Shown here piece after piece: positions 53,026 through 61,580 of a stretch of 64,000 nt of DNA; the stretch's first letter is position 1, and every line of letters begins with the position of its first letter. The notes under the pieces were generated by a model. It did not search any database and had not been told where the DNA came from. It was given only the letters and a program-made list of their open reading frames with translations. The translations under genes and the position numbers were made by a program. The stretch comes from JAAFIP01 sp031367325 (GTDB taxonomy: Bacteria; Pseudomonadota; Gammaproteobacteria; Burkholderiales; Burkholderiaceae_C), in the NCBI GenBank assembly GCA_031367325.1, contig JANLPQ010000084.1:1-64000 (forward strand). The letters are read 5' to 3'.

Positions 53026-54432
53026 CTACTTCCCAATACAAAACCGAGAAAATATTTCACCCAGCAAATCGTCCGCACTGAACTCACCTGTAATGCTGCT
53101 CAGCGCGTTTTGCGCTAACCGCAGCTCTTCGGCCAGCAAGTCCAAGTGCTGCGCTTGTGCGGCTAAATGGTCTGCAGCCCATACTAAATGAGCCTGCACT
53201 TTTTTCAAGGCTTGCACATGCCGCTCACGGGCGATAAACACACCTTCGGGGGCCGATTGCCAGCCCGCAATAGCCAGTAGTTTTTGGCGCAAAGTGTCAA
53301 TGCCTTGTCCTGTTTTTGCGCTCATGGCGATGCTGTCCGCACGCGCTGCTAGGCTGGTGACCGAATCGCTTGGCACCGCATCCAGCTTGTTCCAAATTTG
53401 CACTACAGGAATACTACGCGATACCTTTTGGGCTATGGTATCTGCCAACGCTGCATCAGCTGCTATGGTTTGCGCAGCAGTAGATGCATCAATCGTAGCC
53501 GCCAAGTCATGCAAGTGCAGCACCGCGTCGGCGCCGCTGATCTCGTCCCACGCGCGGGCGATGCCTATTTGCTCCACCACATCGGTGCTGTCGCGCAGGC
53601 CTGCGGTGTCGATGATGTGCAGTGGCACGCCGTCGATTTGAATGGTTTGCTGCACCTTGTCGCGCGTAGTGCCTGCAATAGGGGTGACTATGGCCAGCTC
53701 GGCCCCGGCCAGTGCGTTGAGCAGCGAGCTTTTGCCGGCGTTGGGCTGCCCGGCAATGACTACTTTGATACCTTCGCGCAACAGCGCGCCTTGGGTGGTT
53801 TTGTGCAGCAGATCGGTGCAGGCCTGCTGCAATTTTTTTAGCTGCCCGTGGGCGTTGCCGCGTTGCAGATGGTCAATTTCTTCTTCAGGAAAATCTAGCG
53901 TCGCTTCCACCAGCATGCGCAGGTGTACCAGCGCGTCGCGCAGTGCATGCACTTGGCGTGAGAACACGCCGGCCAGCGACCGGCTGGCGCTGCGTGCGGC
54001 GGCCTCGGTGCTGGCGTCGATCAAATCGGCAATGGCTTCGGCTTGCGCCAAATCTATTTTGTCGTTTAAAAAAGCGCGTTCGGTAAATTCACCGGGGTTA
54101 GCCACGCGCAGGCCTGTGCCTTGGCCCGCTTGCAGGCAGCGCGCTAGCAGCAGTTGCAGCACTACCGGGCCGCCGTGGGCTTGTAGCTCTAGCACGTCTT
54201 CGCCAGTGTAGCTGTGCGGTGCGGGGAAGTAGATGGCCAAGCCGTGGTCGATGGGGCTGCCGTCGGCGTCGGTAAATGGCAAATAAGTAGCCATGCGCGG
54301 CTGCAAGGCTTTGCCGCACAGCGCATCAATCACCACTTGCACAGACGAGCCTGACACCCGCACAATGCCTACCGCGCCGCGTCCTGGGGCAGTGGCAATG
54401 GCGGCGATGGGGTCGTTATGGCGGGCTAGCAT
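53026..54432 (-). CDS. mnmE: tRNA modification GTPase MnmE
   Basis: MnmE with MnmG modifies the wobble uridine of several tRNAs. The 468-residue protein has the N-terminal folate-binding domain (IAAIATAPGRGAVGIVRVSG), the G domain with P-loop GQPNAGKSSLLNALAG, DTAGLRDSTDVVE, NKLD and the conserved C-terminus ending FCIGK. ATG at 54430-54432 gives the typical MLARHNDPIAAI start; an upstream in-frame start adds 14 residues. Confidence 0.97.
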   Translation of the reverse strand: MLARHNDPIAAIATAPGRGAVGIVRVSGSSVQVVIDALCGKALQPRMATYLPFTDADGSPIDHGLAIYFPAPHSYTGEDVLELQAHGGPVVLQLLLARCLQAGQGTGLRVANPGEFTERAFLNDKIDLAQAEAIADLIDASTEAAARSASRSLAGVFSRQVHALRDALVHLRMLVEATLDFPEEEIDHLQRGNAHGQLKKLQQACTDLLHKTTQGALLREGIKVVIAGQPNAGKSSLLNALAGAELAIVTPIAGTTRDKVQQTIQIDGVPLHIIDTAGLRDSTDVVEQIGIARAWDEISGADAVLHLHDLAATIDASTAAQTIAADAALADTIAQKVSRSIPVVQIWNKLDAVPSDSVTSLAARADSIAMSAKTGQGIDTLRQKLLAIAGWQSAPEGVFIARERHVQALKKVQAHLVWAADHLAAQAQHLDLLAEELRLAQNALSSITGEFSADDLLGEIFSRFCIGK

Positions 54433-54562
54433 GGCGAGACTTTGAAAGTGAGCTAAGGTGATGTTGTGCAGCATGTTAGCGCAGGTGGGTGGCCGATGGC
54501 ATGCGTGGTGTGATTTTTAATTTTTGGGCGCAGCGTGAGCGGAGACGCTGGTTACGACCTCT

Positions 54563-54640
54563 AGCGTGCGCGCCGGAAAGCTGGACTCGAGACGGACCCG
54601 ACTCGTCACATTGTTCTTCGCTTGGGTTTTAGCAGCCCGC
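54563..54640 (+). repeat. CTCGAG-type modular repeat, short form, copy 2
   Basis: AGCGTGCGCGCCGGAAAGCT, GGACTCGAGACGGACCCGAC, TCGTCACATTGTTCTTCGCT then AGCAGCCCGC. Short form with the junction at CGAG. Unlike most copies it lies in a divergent gap (mnmE / phytase-like gene). Confidence 0.75.
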
Positions 54641-54669
54641 ACTTAGGTAGGGTAGTTAGATTAGCAAAT

Positions 54670-54730
54670 ACTATCAATTGCATAGCTGCCTGAGCAGTTA
54701 ATACGGCTTGCAAGCCTTAAAAACCTTAGA
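54670..54730 (+). repeat. REP-like AATAGCTG unit, copy 11
   Basis: CTATCAATTGCATAGCTGCC, TGAGCAGTTAATACGGCTTG, then AGCCTTAAAAACCTTAG. It is in the leader of the phytase-like gene. Confidence 0.75.
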
Positions 54731-54765
54731 AATTTTCACAACACAAAGCGGCTAAACTACTCCCC

Positions 54766-55986
54766 ATGCAAGCTACAACTCTATCCCGTCGCGCTATGTT
54801 GCGCGCCGCTGCCGTCGCCGCTACGCTGCCCGCCAGCCTGCTGGGCCAAGCCCAAACCTCAACTCCGACCCCAAATTCAAACTCAAATCCAAGTCCATCT
54901 AGTGGTGGCCCACGCCTGCGCTTAATCGGCCACACCACATTAGCGCACAAGCTGCAATTTAAAAGCACCACTGTCGGCGGGCTGAGCGGCATCGACTACG
55001 ACCGCGAGCGCGGCGTGTACTACGCCATCAGCGATGACCGGTCTGACATCAACCCTGCGCGGTTTTACACACTAAAGTTACCCATCACCGCAGACAGCGT
55101 GGGCGCGCCCGAGCTGCTGGCGGTGACTACGCTGCAAACGCCCGATGGCAGGCCTTACCCCAGCAAACGCACCGTGACGTTAGATAACCCCGACGTACCC
55201 GACTGCGAGAGTATTCGCCTGCGCAGCGCCACCAACACGCTGTACTACACCAGCGAGGGCGACATTCAACGCGGCATGCACCCGTTTGTGCGCGAGATGC
55301 GCCTAGACGGCAGCTACCTTAGCCAAGTGCCCGTGCCCAAAATGTTTGCCGCTGACCCCACCGGCAAAACCGGCCCGCGCCAAAACAAAGCCTTTGAAGG
55401 TTTGAGCTTTACACCCAGCGGCGACACAGCTTGGTTTGCTACCGAGGCCGCGCTGGTGCAAGACGGCCCCATGCCTGCGGTGGGCGTGGCTGGTGGCCCG
55501 ATTCGTCTTACACAGTTTGCCGCACACAGTGGGCAGTCGTTTCGCCAAATCGCCTACGTGCCCGACGCGATACCGGCGGCACCCAAAGTGGCAGGCATCA
55601 CGCTGCCCGCTGCCATCACGCCCGAAGCGCTGGCGGACAACGGCATCAGCGAGATTTGGATGGCCAGCGAAACCGGCATGCTGGTGCTAGAGCGCGCGTA
55701 TGCCCGCGGCGTAGGCAACTCGCTGCGCCTGTACTGGATAGACACCGAAAATGCCACTGACGTGCTGGACATGCCCACGCTGGTGGGTGCCAAATTTAAA
55801 CCTGCCGACAAAAAACTGCTGCTGGACTTTGCCACCGCGGGCCTGCCGCGCTTGGACAACACCGAGGGCATGACACGCGGGCCCACGCTGCCCAACGGCA
55901 ACCCCACACTGGTGTTCGTCAGCGACGATAATTTCAATAGCAACCAGATCACGCAGTTTGTGGTGTTTGAATGGTTGGCTAATTAA
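54766..55986 (+). CDS. Esterase-like activity of phytase family protein
   Basis: 406 residues. A twin-arginine-type start (LSRRAMLRAAAVAATLPASL) and an Ala cleavage site indicate export. The mature part follows the phytase-like beta-propeller family (PF13449-type): TTVGGLSGIDYDRERGVYYA, ISDDRSDINPARFYTL, NPDVPDCESIRLR, NGISEIWMASETGMLVLERA. Members act as periplasmic esterases or phosphatases; substrate unknown. It ends 17 bp before proC, so the two may be co-transcribed. Confidence 0.88.
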   Translation: MQATTLSRRAMLRAAAVAATLPASLLGQAQTSTPTPNSNSNPSPSSGGPRLRLIGHTTLAHKLQFKSTTVGGLSGIDYDRERGVYYAISDDRSDINPARFYTLKLPITADSVGAPELLAVTTLQTPDGRPYPSKRTVTLDNPDVPDCESIRLRSATNTLYYTSEGDIQRGMHPFVREMRLDGSYLSQVPVPKMFAADPTGKTGPRQNKAFEGLSFTPSGDTAWFATEAALVQDGPMPAVGVAGGPIRLTQFAAHSGQSFRQIAYVPDAIPAAPKVAGITLPAAITPEALADNGISEIWMASETGMLVLERAYARGVGNSLRLYWIDTENATDVLDMPTLVGAKFKPADKKLLLDFATAGLPRLDNTEGMTRGPTLPNGNPTLVFVSDDNFNSNQITQFVVFEWLAN

Positions 55987-56003
55987 AAAATCGAAGGGAC
56001 GGT

Positions 56004-56816
56004 ATGAACGAGAACATTGCATTTATTGGCGGCGGCAACATGGCCAGCGCCATCATCGGCGGGTTGATCAAACAGGGTATGCGTCCGCTACAAATCATGG
56101 TAGTAGAGCCCCATGCACCGCAGCAAGAAAAACTGAAAACTGACTTTGGCATTGAAGCTTTTAGCGCACCCAATAGCATGCTGGCGCAAGCGGCTACCGT
56201 GGTGTGGGCAGTTAAGCCGCAAACTTTTCGGGTAGCCGCGCAACAAGCGCGTGCGCACACGGCCCAGGCGCTGCATTTGAGCGTGATGGCGGGCCTGCGC
56301 ACCGACAGCATGGCCCAGCTGCTGGGCACGCAGCGCATCGTGCGCAGCATGCCCAACACGCCTGCGATGATCGGCCAAGGCATCACCGCGTTGTTCCCCA
56401 CCGCACAGGTAACCGACGCTGATCGCAGCACGGCCGAGCGCATCGTGGCCTCCACCGGCGAATATCTGTGGCTAAGCGACGAGGCCCAGCTTGACGCTGT
56501 AACTGCCATCTCAGGCTCAGGCCCGGCCTATGTGTTTTATTTTTTAGAGGCCATGACGCAAGCGGGCGTTGACATGGGCTTGTCACCTGCGCAAGCTGCG
56601 CAGCTTGCGCAGGCTACCTTTACTGGCGCCTCAGCCTTGGCCCACGGCGCCGCCGAGTCTCCCAAGGTACTGCGCGAACGCGTCACATCGAAAGGCGGCA
56701 CCACGTATGCGGCCATCACGTCAATGGAGCAAGACAACGTGGCCAACATGTTCATGCGCGCCATGCACGCCGCCCGCCGCCGTGCCAAGGAGCTGGGCGA
56801 CGAGTTTGGAGCCTAG
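56004..56816 (+). CDS. proC: Pyrroline-5-carboxylate reductase
   Basis: Last step of proline synthesis. 270 residues: NAD(P)-binding IAFIGGGNMASAIIGGLI, VWAVKPQTFRVAA, VRSMPNTPAMIGQGITAL, AISGSGPAYVFYFLEAM and the C-terminal ERVTSKGGTTYAAITSMEQ signature. A 28-bp perfect palindrome lies in frame at 56586-56613. Confidence 0.97.
   Translation: MNENIAFIGGGNMASAIIGGLIKQGMRPLQIMVVEPHAPQQEKLKTDFGIEAFSAPNSMLAQAATVVWAVKPQTFRVAAQQARAHTAQALHLSVMAGLRTDSMAQLLGTQRIVRSMPNTPAMIGQGITALFPTAQVTDADRSTAERIVASTGEYLWLSDEAQLDAVTAISGSGPAYVFYFLEAMTQAGVDMGLSPAQAAQLAQATFTGASALAHGAAESPKVLRERVTSKGGTTYAAITSMEQDNVANMFMRAMHAARRRAKELGDEFGA
56586..56613. repeat. 28-bp perfect palindrome in proC
   Basis: The strand reads CCTGCGCAAGCTGC and then its exact complement GCAGCTTGCGCAGG with no loop. 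It encodes PAQAAQLAQA, so it may reflect codon choice in an Ala/Gln-rich stretch, but perfect symmetry over 28 bp is notable. Confidence 0.8.
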
Positions 56817-56825
56817 CGGGCCCGT

Positions 56826-56889
56826 TTTTAAGATGTTTTAGGGCTCTAACCCAAGTAAATCCTGCTCAAGCAGCTATTTATTACATAGC
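56826..56889 (-). repeat. REP-like AATAGCTG unit, copy 12
   Basis: Reverse: TTTTAGGGCTCTAACCCAAG, TAAATCCTGCTCAAGCAGCT, ATTTATTACATAG. It begins 10 bp after the proC stop; near-identical left half to the copy before fmt. Confidence 0.8.
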
Positions 56890-56990
56890 GTTGCAGGTAT
56901 AGCTAGTGGTTAAAGTAACTTCCCTTCATTCGTGCCTGTTATGGGATTCGTGCAAATCTCTTGCATCGTTGGAGAGACGGTTTCTCGCTT

Positions 56991-57070
56991 AGCGTGCGCG
57001 ACGCAGAGCTGAACTCGAGACGGACCCAACGCGTCACATTGTTCGTTGCTTGGTTTAAGTAGCCCGTGCT
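56991..57070 (+). repeat. CTCGAG-type modular repeat, short form, copy 3
   Basis: AGCGTGCGCGACGCAGAGCT, GAACTCGAGACGGACCCAAC, GCGTCACATTGTTCGTTGCT, then AGTAGCCCGTGC. Short form in the convergent gap between proC and the SDR gene. Confidence 0.7.
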
Positions 57071-57097
57071 TCGAGTCAGTCGTTGGTTTGGCGCCTG

Positions 57098-57162
57098 CTA
57101 TTTATTGCATAGCTGCTTGAGCAGGTTCTGCGGCCTAGAACGGGTAAAATGCTGTGAAAACC
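57098..57162 (+). repeat. REP-like AATAGCTG unit, copy 13
   Basis: CTATTTATTGCATAGCTGCT, TGAGCAGGTTCTGCGGCCTA, GAACGGGTAAAATGCTGTGA. Second copy in the same gap as copy 12 and in opposite orientation. Confidence 0.8.
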
Positions 57163-57241
57163 CGTATGAATTAAGCTGTTTTCCGCTCTACCGCACCAGA
57201 GCCAACCGCGACCAAGCTGATGCGAAAAAATCACTGCCAAA

Positions 57242-57276
57242 GCTGCAGCTCACGCTGCTAGAAAATTAATCTTCAA
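57242..57276 (-). repeat. 3'-UTR motif TTGAAGATTAAT, copy 5
   Basis: On the minus strand: TTGAAGATTAATTTTCTAGC then AGCGTGAGCTGCAGC, starting 23 bp after the SDR stop codon in the sense orientation of that gene. Confidence 0.65.
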
Positions 57277-57298
57277 ACCTAGCGATCTAAGCAATCAA

Positions 57299-58102
57299 TC
57301 ACAGCTCGCGCCGCTTCTTGCGCGGCCGGCCCGACAGTGCGATGTCGTACAGCCAGTTGGGTAGTAGCCGCAGCAACTTGGCCACTATGCCCATTTGCCA
57401 AGGGATCACGCGGTAGCTGCTGCCTGCGGTAATGGCGGCAAAAGCGCGGTCGGCAAATACGTCAGGTTGCAGCAAAAACGGCATAGAGTAGCTGTTGCTT
57501 TGCGTTAGCGGCGTGTTGATGTAGCCCGGCAAAATGGTGACTACTTGCACGCCGTGCTTGCCAGTGGCGGCGCGCATTTCGCCGCGCAGGCTTTCGCAGT
57601 AGGCCACTACAGCGGCTTTGCTGGCGCAGTAAGCGCCGTGGCCGGGCAGGCCGCGGATAGCGGCTACGCTGGCAATGCCGACCAGGCTGCCGGTTTTGCG
57701 TGCTTCCATCGCGGCAACAAAGGGGTGAAAGGTGGCGGCCAGGCCAATGTTGTTGGTGGCAAAAGTTTGCGCTAGCACGTCGATGTCGGCGCGCACAGCG
57801 GTGTCTACGCCAACGCTGATACCAGCGTTGGCGATCACCACATCGGGCAAGCCTTGTTGGGCAATGCAGGCGGCACCTGCGGCAGCAATGCTGTCGGTGT
57901 GGGCTACGTCGGCGCTATAAATTTCAAAACGGTTGGCTTGGATATGGTGTGCAGCAGCCCACTTGGTGATCTCATCAGTACGGCGCGCTACCAGAGCTAA
58001 GCGGTAACCGGCTTGGTGAAATCGCCAGGCTAGCGCTTGGCCGATGCCGCTAGAGGCGCCAGTGATAAAGACCAAGGGTGAGGCGGGGTTGGTAGTAGAC
58101 AT
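57299..58102 (-). CDS. SDR family NAD(P)-dependent oxidoreductase
   Basis: 267 residues, classical SDR: TGASSGIG at 14-21, VIANAGISVG, catalytic Ser in VGIASVAAIRG and the YCASKAAV Tyr-Lys pair. The C-terminus has a basic tail (SGRPRKKRREL). It follows lptC after 61 bp on the same strand; in relatives that place is usually taken by lptA. Substrate unknown. Confidence 0.88.
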   Translation of the reverse strand: MSTTNPASPLVFITGASSGIGQALAWRFHQAGYRLALVARRTDEITKWAAAHHIQANRFEIYSADVAHTDSIAAAGAACIAQQGLPDVVIANAGISVGVDTAVRADIDVLAQTFATNNIGLAATFHPFVAAMEARKTGSLVGIASVAAIRGLPGHGAYCASKAAVVAYCESLRGEMRAATGKHGVQVVTILPGYINTPLTQSNSYSMPFLLQPDVFADRAFAAITAGSSYRVIPWQMGIVAKLLRLLPNWLYDIALSGRPRKKRREL

Positions 58103-58163
58103 GGTGGCTTGGGGTGTAGGGTAGCAACAAGGCTTGCAAAGCTAAAGTCTAGGCGCTGCAGAT

Positions 58164-58829
58164 TCACGGCGCTGCGCGGGGCGACAGTGTGCCCCGCACG
58201 CGGCCTTGCAGGGTGGCAACGCGACCTAAGTTGTCGTACTCCAAACTGTCCGCCGTAAAAACATCGTTGCCGCGCTTGAGCGTGACAGGCAGGTGCGATT
58301 TAACTTGCTCGGTGCGTAAAAACGCATGCAAAAATTCACCACGAAATTCCAAGCGCGGTTGCACGTTGCCTGCTGCGTCTTTGCCTGCTTCGCGCACCAC
58401 CAGCGCGTCACCCACCAGTTGCACTTCAGAGCCGTCGGCGTTGCTGTAGGCCTTTTTAGCCGTTGCCGTGGTGAGCTGGGCGGCTTTAAAAGAGCGGATG
58501 CGGGCTTGGTCAATTTCTAAAATATTCGTATCGGGGTAGTGTTGGCCTTGCTTGCCCGCAATCTCGCTGCGCAGTTGGCCTGCGGCGTCAAAATTTTTGA
58601 CTGCAAAGTTGCGCATGTAATAGTCGGGTTCATGGGTCATGGGTACGTCATCTGTGGGCACGATGGCGCCTGGTGTATTGCGCGCTAGCCACCATGTGCC
58701 CAGTGCTAGCACGGCGATCAGCAGCATGGGCAAATAGGTGGTGGAGGCAAACCACAGGTTCTGCCCCCATCGCACAGCGGCAGCCCATGCAGCAGCTATG
58801 CCAGATTCGGTGCGTAGGCTAGTAGTCAT
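58164..58829 (-). CDS. lptC: LPS export ABC transporter periplasmic protein LptC
   Basis: 221 residues from ATG at 58827-58829, which overlaps the kdsC stop by 4 bp. One N-terminal membrane helix (YLPMLLIAVLALGTWWLA), then the LptC beta-jellyroll (DYYMRNFAVKNFDAAGQLRS, LEFRGEFLHAFLRTEQVKS, FTADSLEYDNLGRVATLQGR). LptC hands LPS from LptBFG to LptA. lptA and lptB are not downstream here. Confidence 0.93.
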   Translation of the reverse strand: MTTSLRTESGIAAAWAAAVRWGQNLWFASTTYLPMLLIAVLALGTWWLARNTPGAIVPTDDVPMTHEPDYYMRNFAVKNFDAAGQLRSEIAGKQGQHYPDTNILEIDQARIRSFKAAQLTTATAKKAYSNADGSEVQLVGDALVVREAGKDAAGNVQPRLEFRGEFLHAFLRTEQVKSHLPVTLKRGNDVFTADSLEYDNLGRVATLQGRVRGTLSPRAAP

Positions 58830-59386
58830 GCTGGTAACTGCAGAGCCAATTGGCGTGCGTAGTGGCCTTGTGCTGCCAGCACCAGGTCGCACAGTTCGCG
58901 CGCTGCGCCTTCGCCACCCCGCTGGCGCGTAATAAAGTGGGCGACAGCGTGGTTCTCTGCATGCGCGCTGGCAGGCGCACAGGCCAATGCGGCACGGCAC
59001 AGCAAAGGCAAGTCGGGCCAGTCGTCGCCCATGGCGGCGGCTTGCGACCAATTTAGGCCTAGCTGGGCTAATAGCTTGTCCGCAGCGGGTAGTTTGTCTT
59101 CAGTGCCGTACACAGCATGTTCTACGCCCAGCGCTTTTAAGCGGGTGCGCAGAGGTGCACTGTCGCGCCCGGTGATCACGGCAATATGGATGTCTGCGCG
59201 CTGCAGCATTTTGAAACCTTGGCCGTCCAGCACGTTAAAACGTTTGAGAGTTTCGCCCGCCTCGCTAAAGTGCAGGCCGCCGTCGGTTAGCACGCCATCC
59301 ACATCAAAAAACACGATGCGCACACCTTGCGCGCGCAGCAGCAGGGCGGGGTCAAAGGTTTGTGTGGCGGTGCGGGTGGCGGGCAT
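58826..59386 (-). CDS. kdsC: KDO 8-phosphate phosphatase (HAD family)
   Basis: 186 residues, capless HAD phosphatase with the nucleophile motif FFDVDGVLTDG (about 26-36), TGRDSAPL and GDDWPDLPLL. Removes phosphate from KDO-8-P in LPS core synthesis. Translationally coupled to lptC downstream and 42 bp after kdsD. Confidence 0.95.
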   Translation of the reverse strand: MPATRTATQTFDPALLLRAQGVRIVFFDVDGVLTDGGLHFSEAGETLKRFNVLDGQGFKMLQRADIHIAVITGRDSAPLRTRLKALGVEHAVYGTEDKLPAADKLLAQLGLNWSQAAAMGDDWPDLPLLCRAALACAPASAHAENHAVAHFITRQRGGEGAARELCDLVLAAQGHYARQLALQLPA

Positions 59387-59428
59387 GGTGATTTTTATGA
59401 ACGGTGTGATGGCATGGGCATGGCGCGG

Positions 59429-60424
59429 CTAGATTACTTTAGCGCGCATCAAGTCGTTGGTATTCAGTGCACCCACTAGCAAGCCTTGCGCATCGGTCAC
59501 CAGCACGCTGGTAATTTGGTGCGCTTCCATCATAGCCACAGCATCTACTGCCAACGCGTCAGAGCTTAAGGTGCGTGGGTTGGCGTGCATCACGTCGGTG
59601 GCTTGCAGGGTGCGCAGGTCATGGCCTTGCTCGACCAGGCGGCGCAGGTCACCGTCGGTGAAGATACCCATGGGCTTACCTGCCGCATCTACCACGGCGG
59701 TAGCGCCCAAGCCTTTAGCGCTCATCTCGCGCATCAGGTCGATAAACAATGCGCTGGGTGGTACGCGGGGCACAGCAGTGCCCTCGCGCATGACGTCGCG
59801 CACATGGGTAAACAGCTTGCGCCCTAAGCTACCGCCCGGGTGGGAGCGGGCAAAATCTTCGGCTTTAAAGCCGCGTGCGTCCAGCAGCGCCACGGCCAGC
59901 GCATCGCCCCAGGCGAGCTGCGCCGTGGTACTGGCGGTAGGCGCCAGGTTCAATGGGCAGGCTTCTTTGGCGACACTGCTGTCTAGCGTAGCCGCCGCAT
60001 GGTGGGCTAGGGTGGATCCTAGGCCAGCGGTAATGGCGATCAGCGGCGTGCCCATGCGTTTGATCACAGGCAAGATGGCGGTCAGTTCGTCGGACTCGCC
60101 CGAGTTAGAAATAGCCAGCACGCAGTCAATCGCTTTGATCATGCCCAGGTCGCCATGGCTGGCCTCGGCGGGGTGCACAAACATGGCAGCTGTGCCGGTA
60201 GACGCTAAGGTAGCGGTAATTTTGCGGCCAATATGCCCGCTTTTGCCCATGCCCATGACCACTACGCGGCCCCGAGTGGCCAGCACCAGCTCGATGGCTT
60301 TGGTAAATGCGGCTTGCTGCGGGCCGGGCTGCGCTAGCCGTGCGCGCAGGCCCTGCACAGCAGCAGCCTCGATGTCAAAGGTCTCTAGCGCTAGGGTAAT
60401 AGCTTGGGCGGCGTTGAATGTCAT
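59429..60424 (-). CDS. kdsD: Arabinose-5-phosphate isomerase (KpsF/GutQ family)
   Basis: 331 residues: SIS domain (VVVMGMGKSGHIGRKITATL, HGDLGMIKAIDCVLAISNSG) and two C-terminal CBS domains (ALFIDLMREMSAKGLGATAV, VDAVAMMEAHQITSVLVTDA). Makes D-arabinose 5-phosphate for KDO. First gene of kdsD-kdsC-lptC. Confidence 0.95.
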   Translation of the reverse strand: MTFNAAQAITLALETFDIEAAAVQGLRARLAQPGPQQAAFTKAIELVLATRGRVVVMGMGKSGHIGRKITATLASTGTAAMFVHPAEASHGDLGMIKAIDCVLAISNSGESDELTAILPVIKRMGTPLIAITAGLGSTLAHHAAATLDSSVAKEACPLNLAPTASTTAQLAWGDALAVALLDARGFKAEDFARSHPGGSLGRKLFTHVRDVMREGTAVPRVPPSALFIDLMREMSAKGLGATAVVDAAGKPMGIFTDGDLRRLVEQGHDLRTLQATDVMHANPRTLSSDALAVDAVAMMEAHQITSVLVTDAQGLLVGALNTNDLMRAKVI

Positions 60425-60480
60425 CCCTACATTTTAGGGCCTGCAGGCAGGGGCAGGGGTTGCTATTGCGTTCTGATCAG

Positions 60481-61575
60481 CTATGGGGCTGCTGCGGCAG
60501 CGGGGCTTGCAGCTTTGAATTTGGCCACGCGTTCGGCGTCTGCCGGGTGCGACGAGATGATAGAAATGCCCAAGGGCGTAGACTTGTCTTTGGTCTTTTG
60601 CTCGGCCCGCATGGTGTCAAAAAACTTCACCATCACCAGCGGCGAAATAGCGTTAGCCTGCATAAACCCAATAGCGTGGTCGTCGGCCTCGCGCTCGGCG
60701 TTGCGGCTGTAGGCCATGCTGCCCAAAATCAGCGGCGCGGTAGTAATCAGTGTGCCGTAGTCGCCAAATGCGATCGACAGTACGCCTTGCACCGCCGCCA
60801 ATTGCACCAACTGGCGCATACCGTGGCGCAAGGTCACGTGGCCTATTTCGTGGCCCATTACCCCCATTACTACGTCGTCGTCGTTGACCAAGGTAACCAG
60901 CTCGTCGGTCAGCACCATAGTGCCGCCGGGCAAGGCAAACGCGTTGGGGCCAATAGTAGATTGGCGAAACTCTAGCTGGTAGGCCGGCAAGTTTTGCGGG
61001 TAGGCTTTGCGCATGGCCGCGTCAAAGCGTGCGCGTAAACGATCTTGCGTGGCTGCGGGCAGCTTGCTGGGCCGCATCCACTTGCCGTCTATTTGCGTCA
61101 GCGCGTTGCGACCCAAAGCCTCGTCTACCGACAGGGGCACCAGGCTGGCAATGCCGCGTGCGGCCACGGGCAAGCCCCACACATACAGGACAGCCAGCGC
61201 ACTGGCCAGCAGTGCCAGCGCCACTAGCGTGCCGCGCCAGCTTTGCTGCGAGCGCACTACCCAACTTTCGGCACGTGGCAGGTGCTGCGCTGCCCATGCG
61301 TCGTAGGCGCGGGCATCGTGGGCATGCAATTGACCGCCGTTTAAAAACTCTACCAAGCGCGCGCCGCTGCGTGTGCGCTCGGGCCAGCGCACGTCGGCGA
61401 GCGGCACGGTGTGCACTAGAAAGCCATCGTGCTGCCCGTGCAGCTGCAGCGATGCCCCAGCGACGGACAACGTTACAGGCTGGGATTTGGCACTGCGCCC
61501 GTCAAAGTATTGCACTGGCAATGCCCCGGGCACCGCTGGGGACGCATTAAAAGGGGCGTGGCCAGCGGCGGTCAT
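60481..61575 (-). CDS. M48 family metallopeptidase
   Basis: 364 residues. N-terminal ~110 residues are a non-peptidase region, followed by a membrane helix (TLVALALLASALAVLYVWGL) and an M48 peptidase with zinc motif HEIGH (242-246) and NAEREADDHAIGFM (third ligand Glu). It is a membrane-anchored zinc protease. It sits 5 bp after the DUF898 gene, so the two form an operon, as is common for DUF898 and M48 genes. Confidence 0.92.
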   Translation of the reverse strand: MTAAGHAPFNASPAVPGALPVQYFDGRSAKSQPVTLSVAGASLQLHGQHDGFLVHTVPLADVRWPERTRSGARLVEFLNGGQLHAHDARAYDAWAAQHLPRAESWVVRSQQSWRGTLVALALLASALAVLYVWGLPVAARGIASLVPLSVDEALGRNALTQIDGKWMRPSKLPAATQDRLRARFDAAMRKAYPQNLPAYQLEFRQSTIGPNAFALPGGTMVLTDELVTLVNDDDVVMGVMGHEIGHVTLRHGMRQLVQLAAVQGVLSIAFGDYGTLITTAPLILGSMAYSRNAEREADDHAIGFMQANAISPLVMVKFFDTMRAEQKTKDKSTPLGISIISSHPADAERVAKFKAASPAAAAAP

Positions 61576-61580
61576 GGGGC

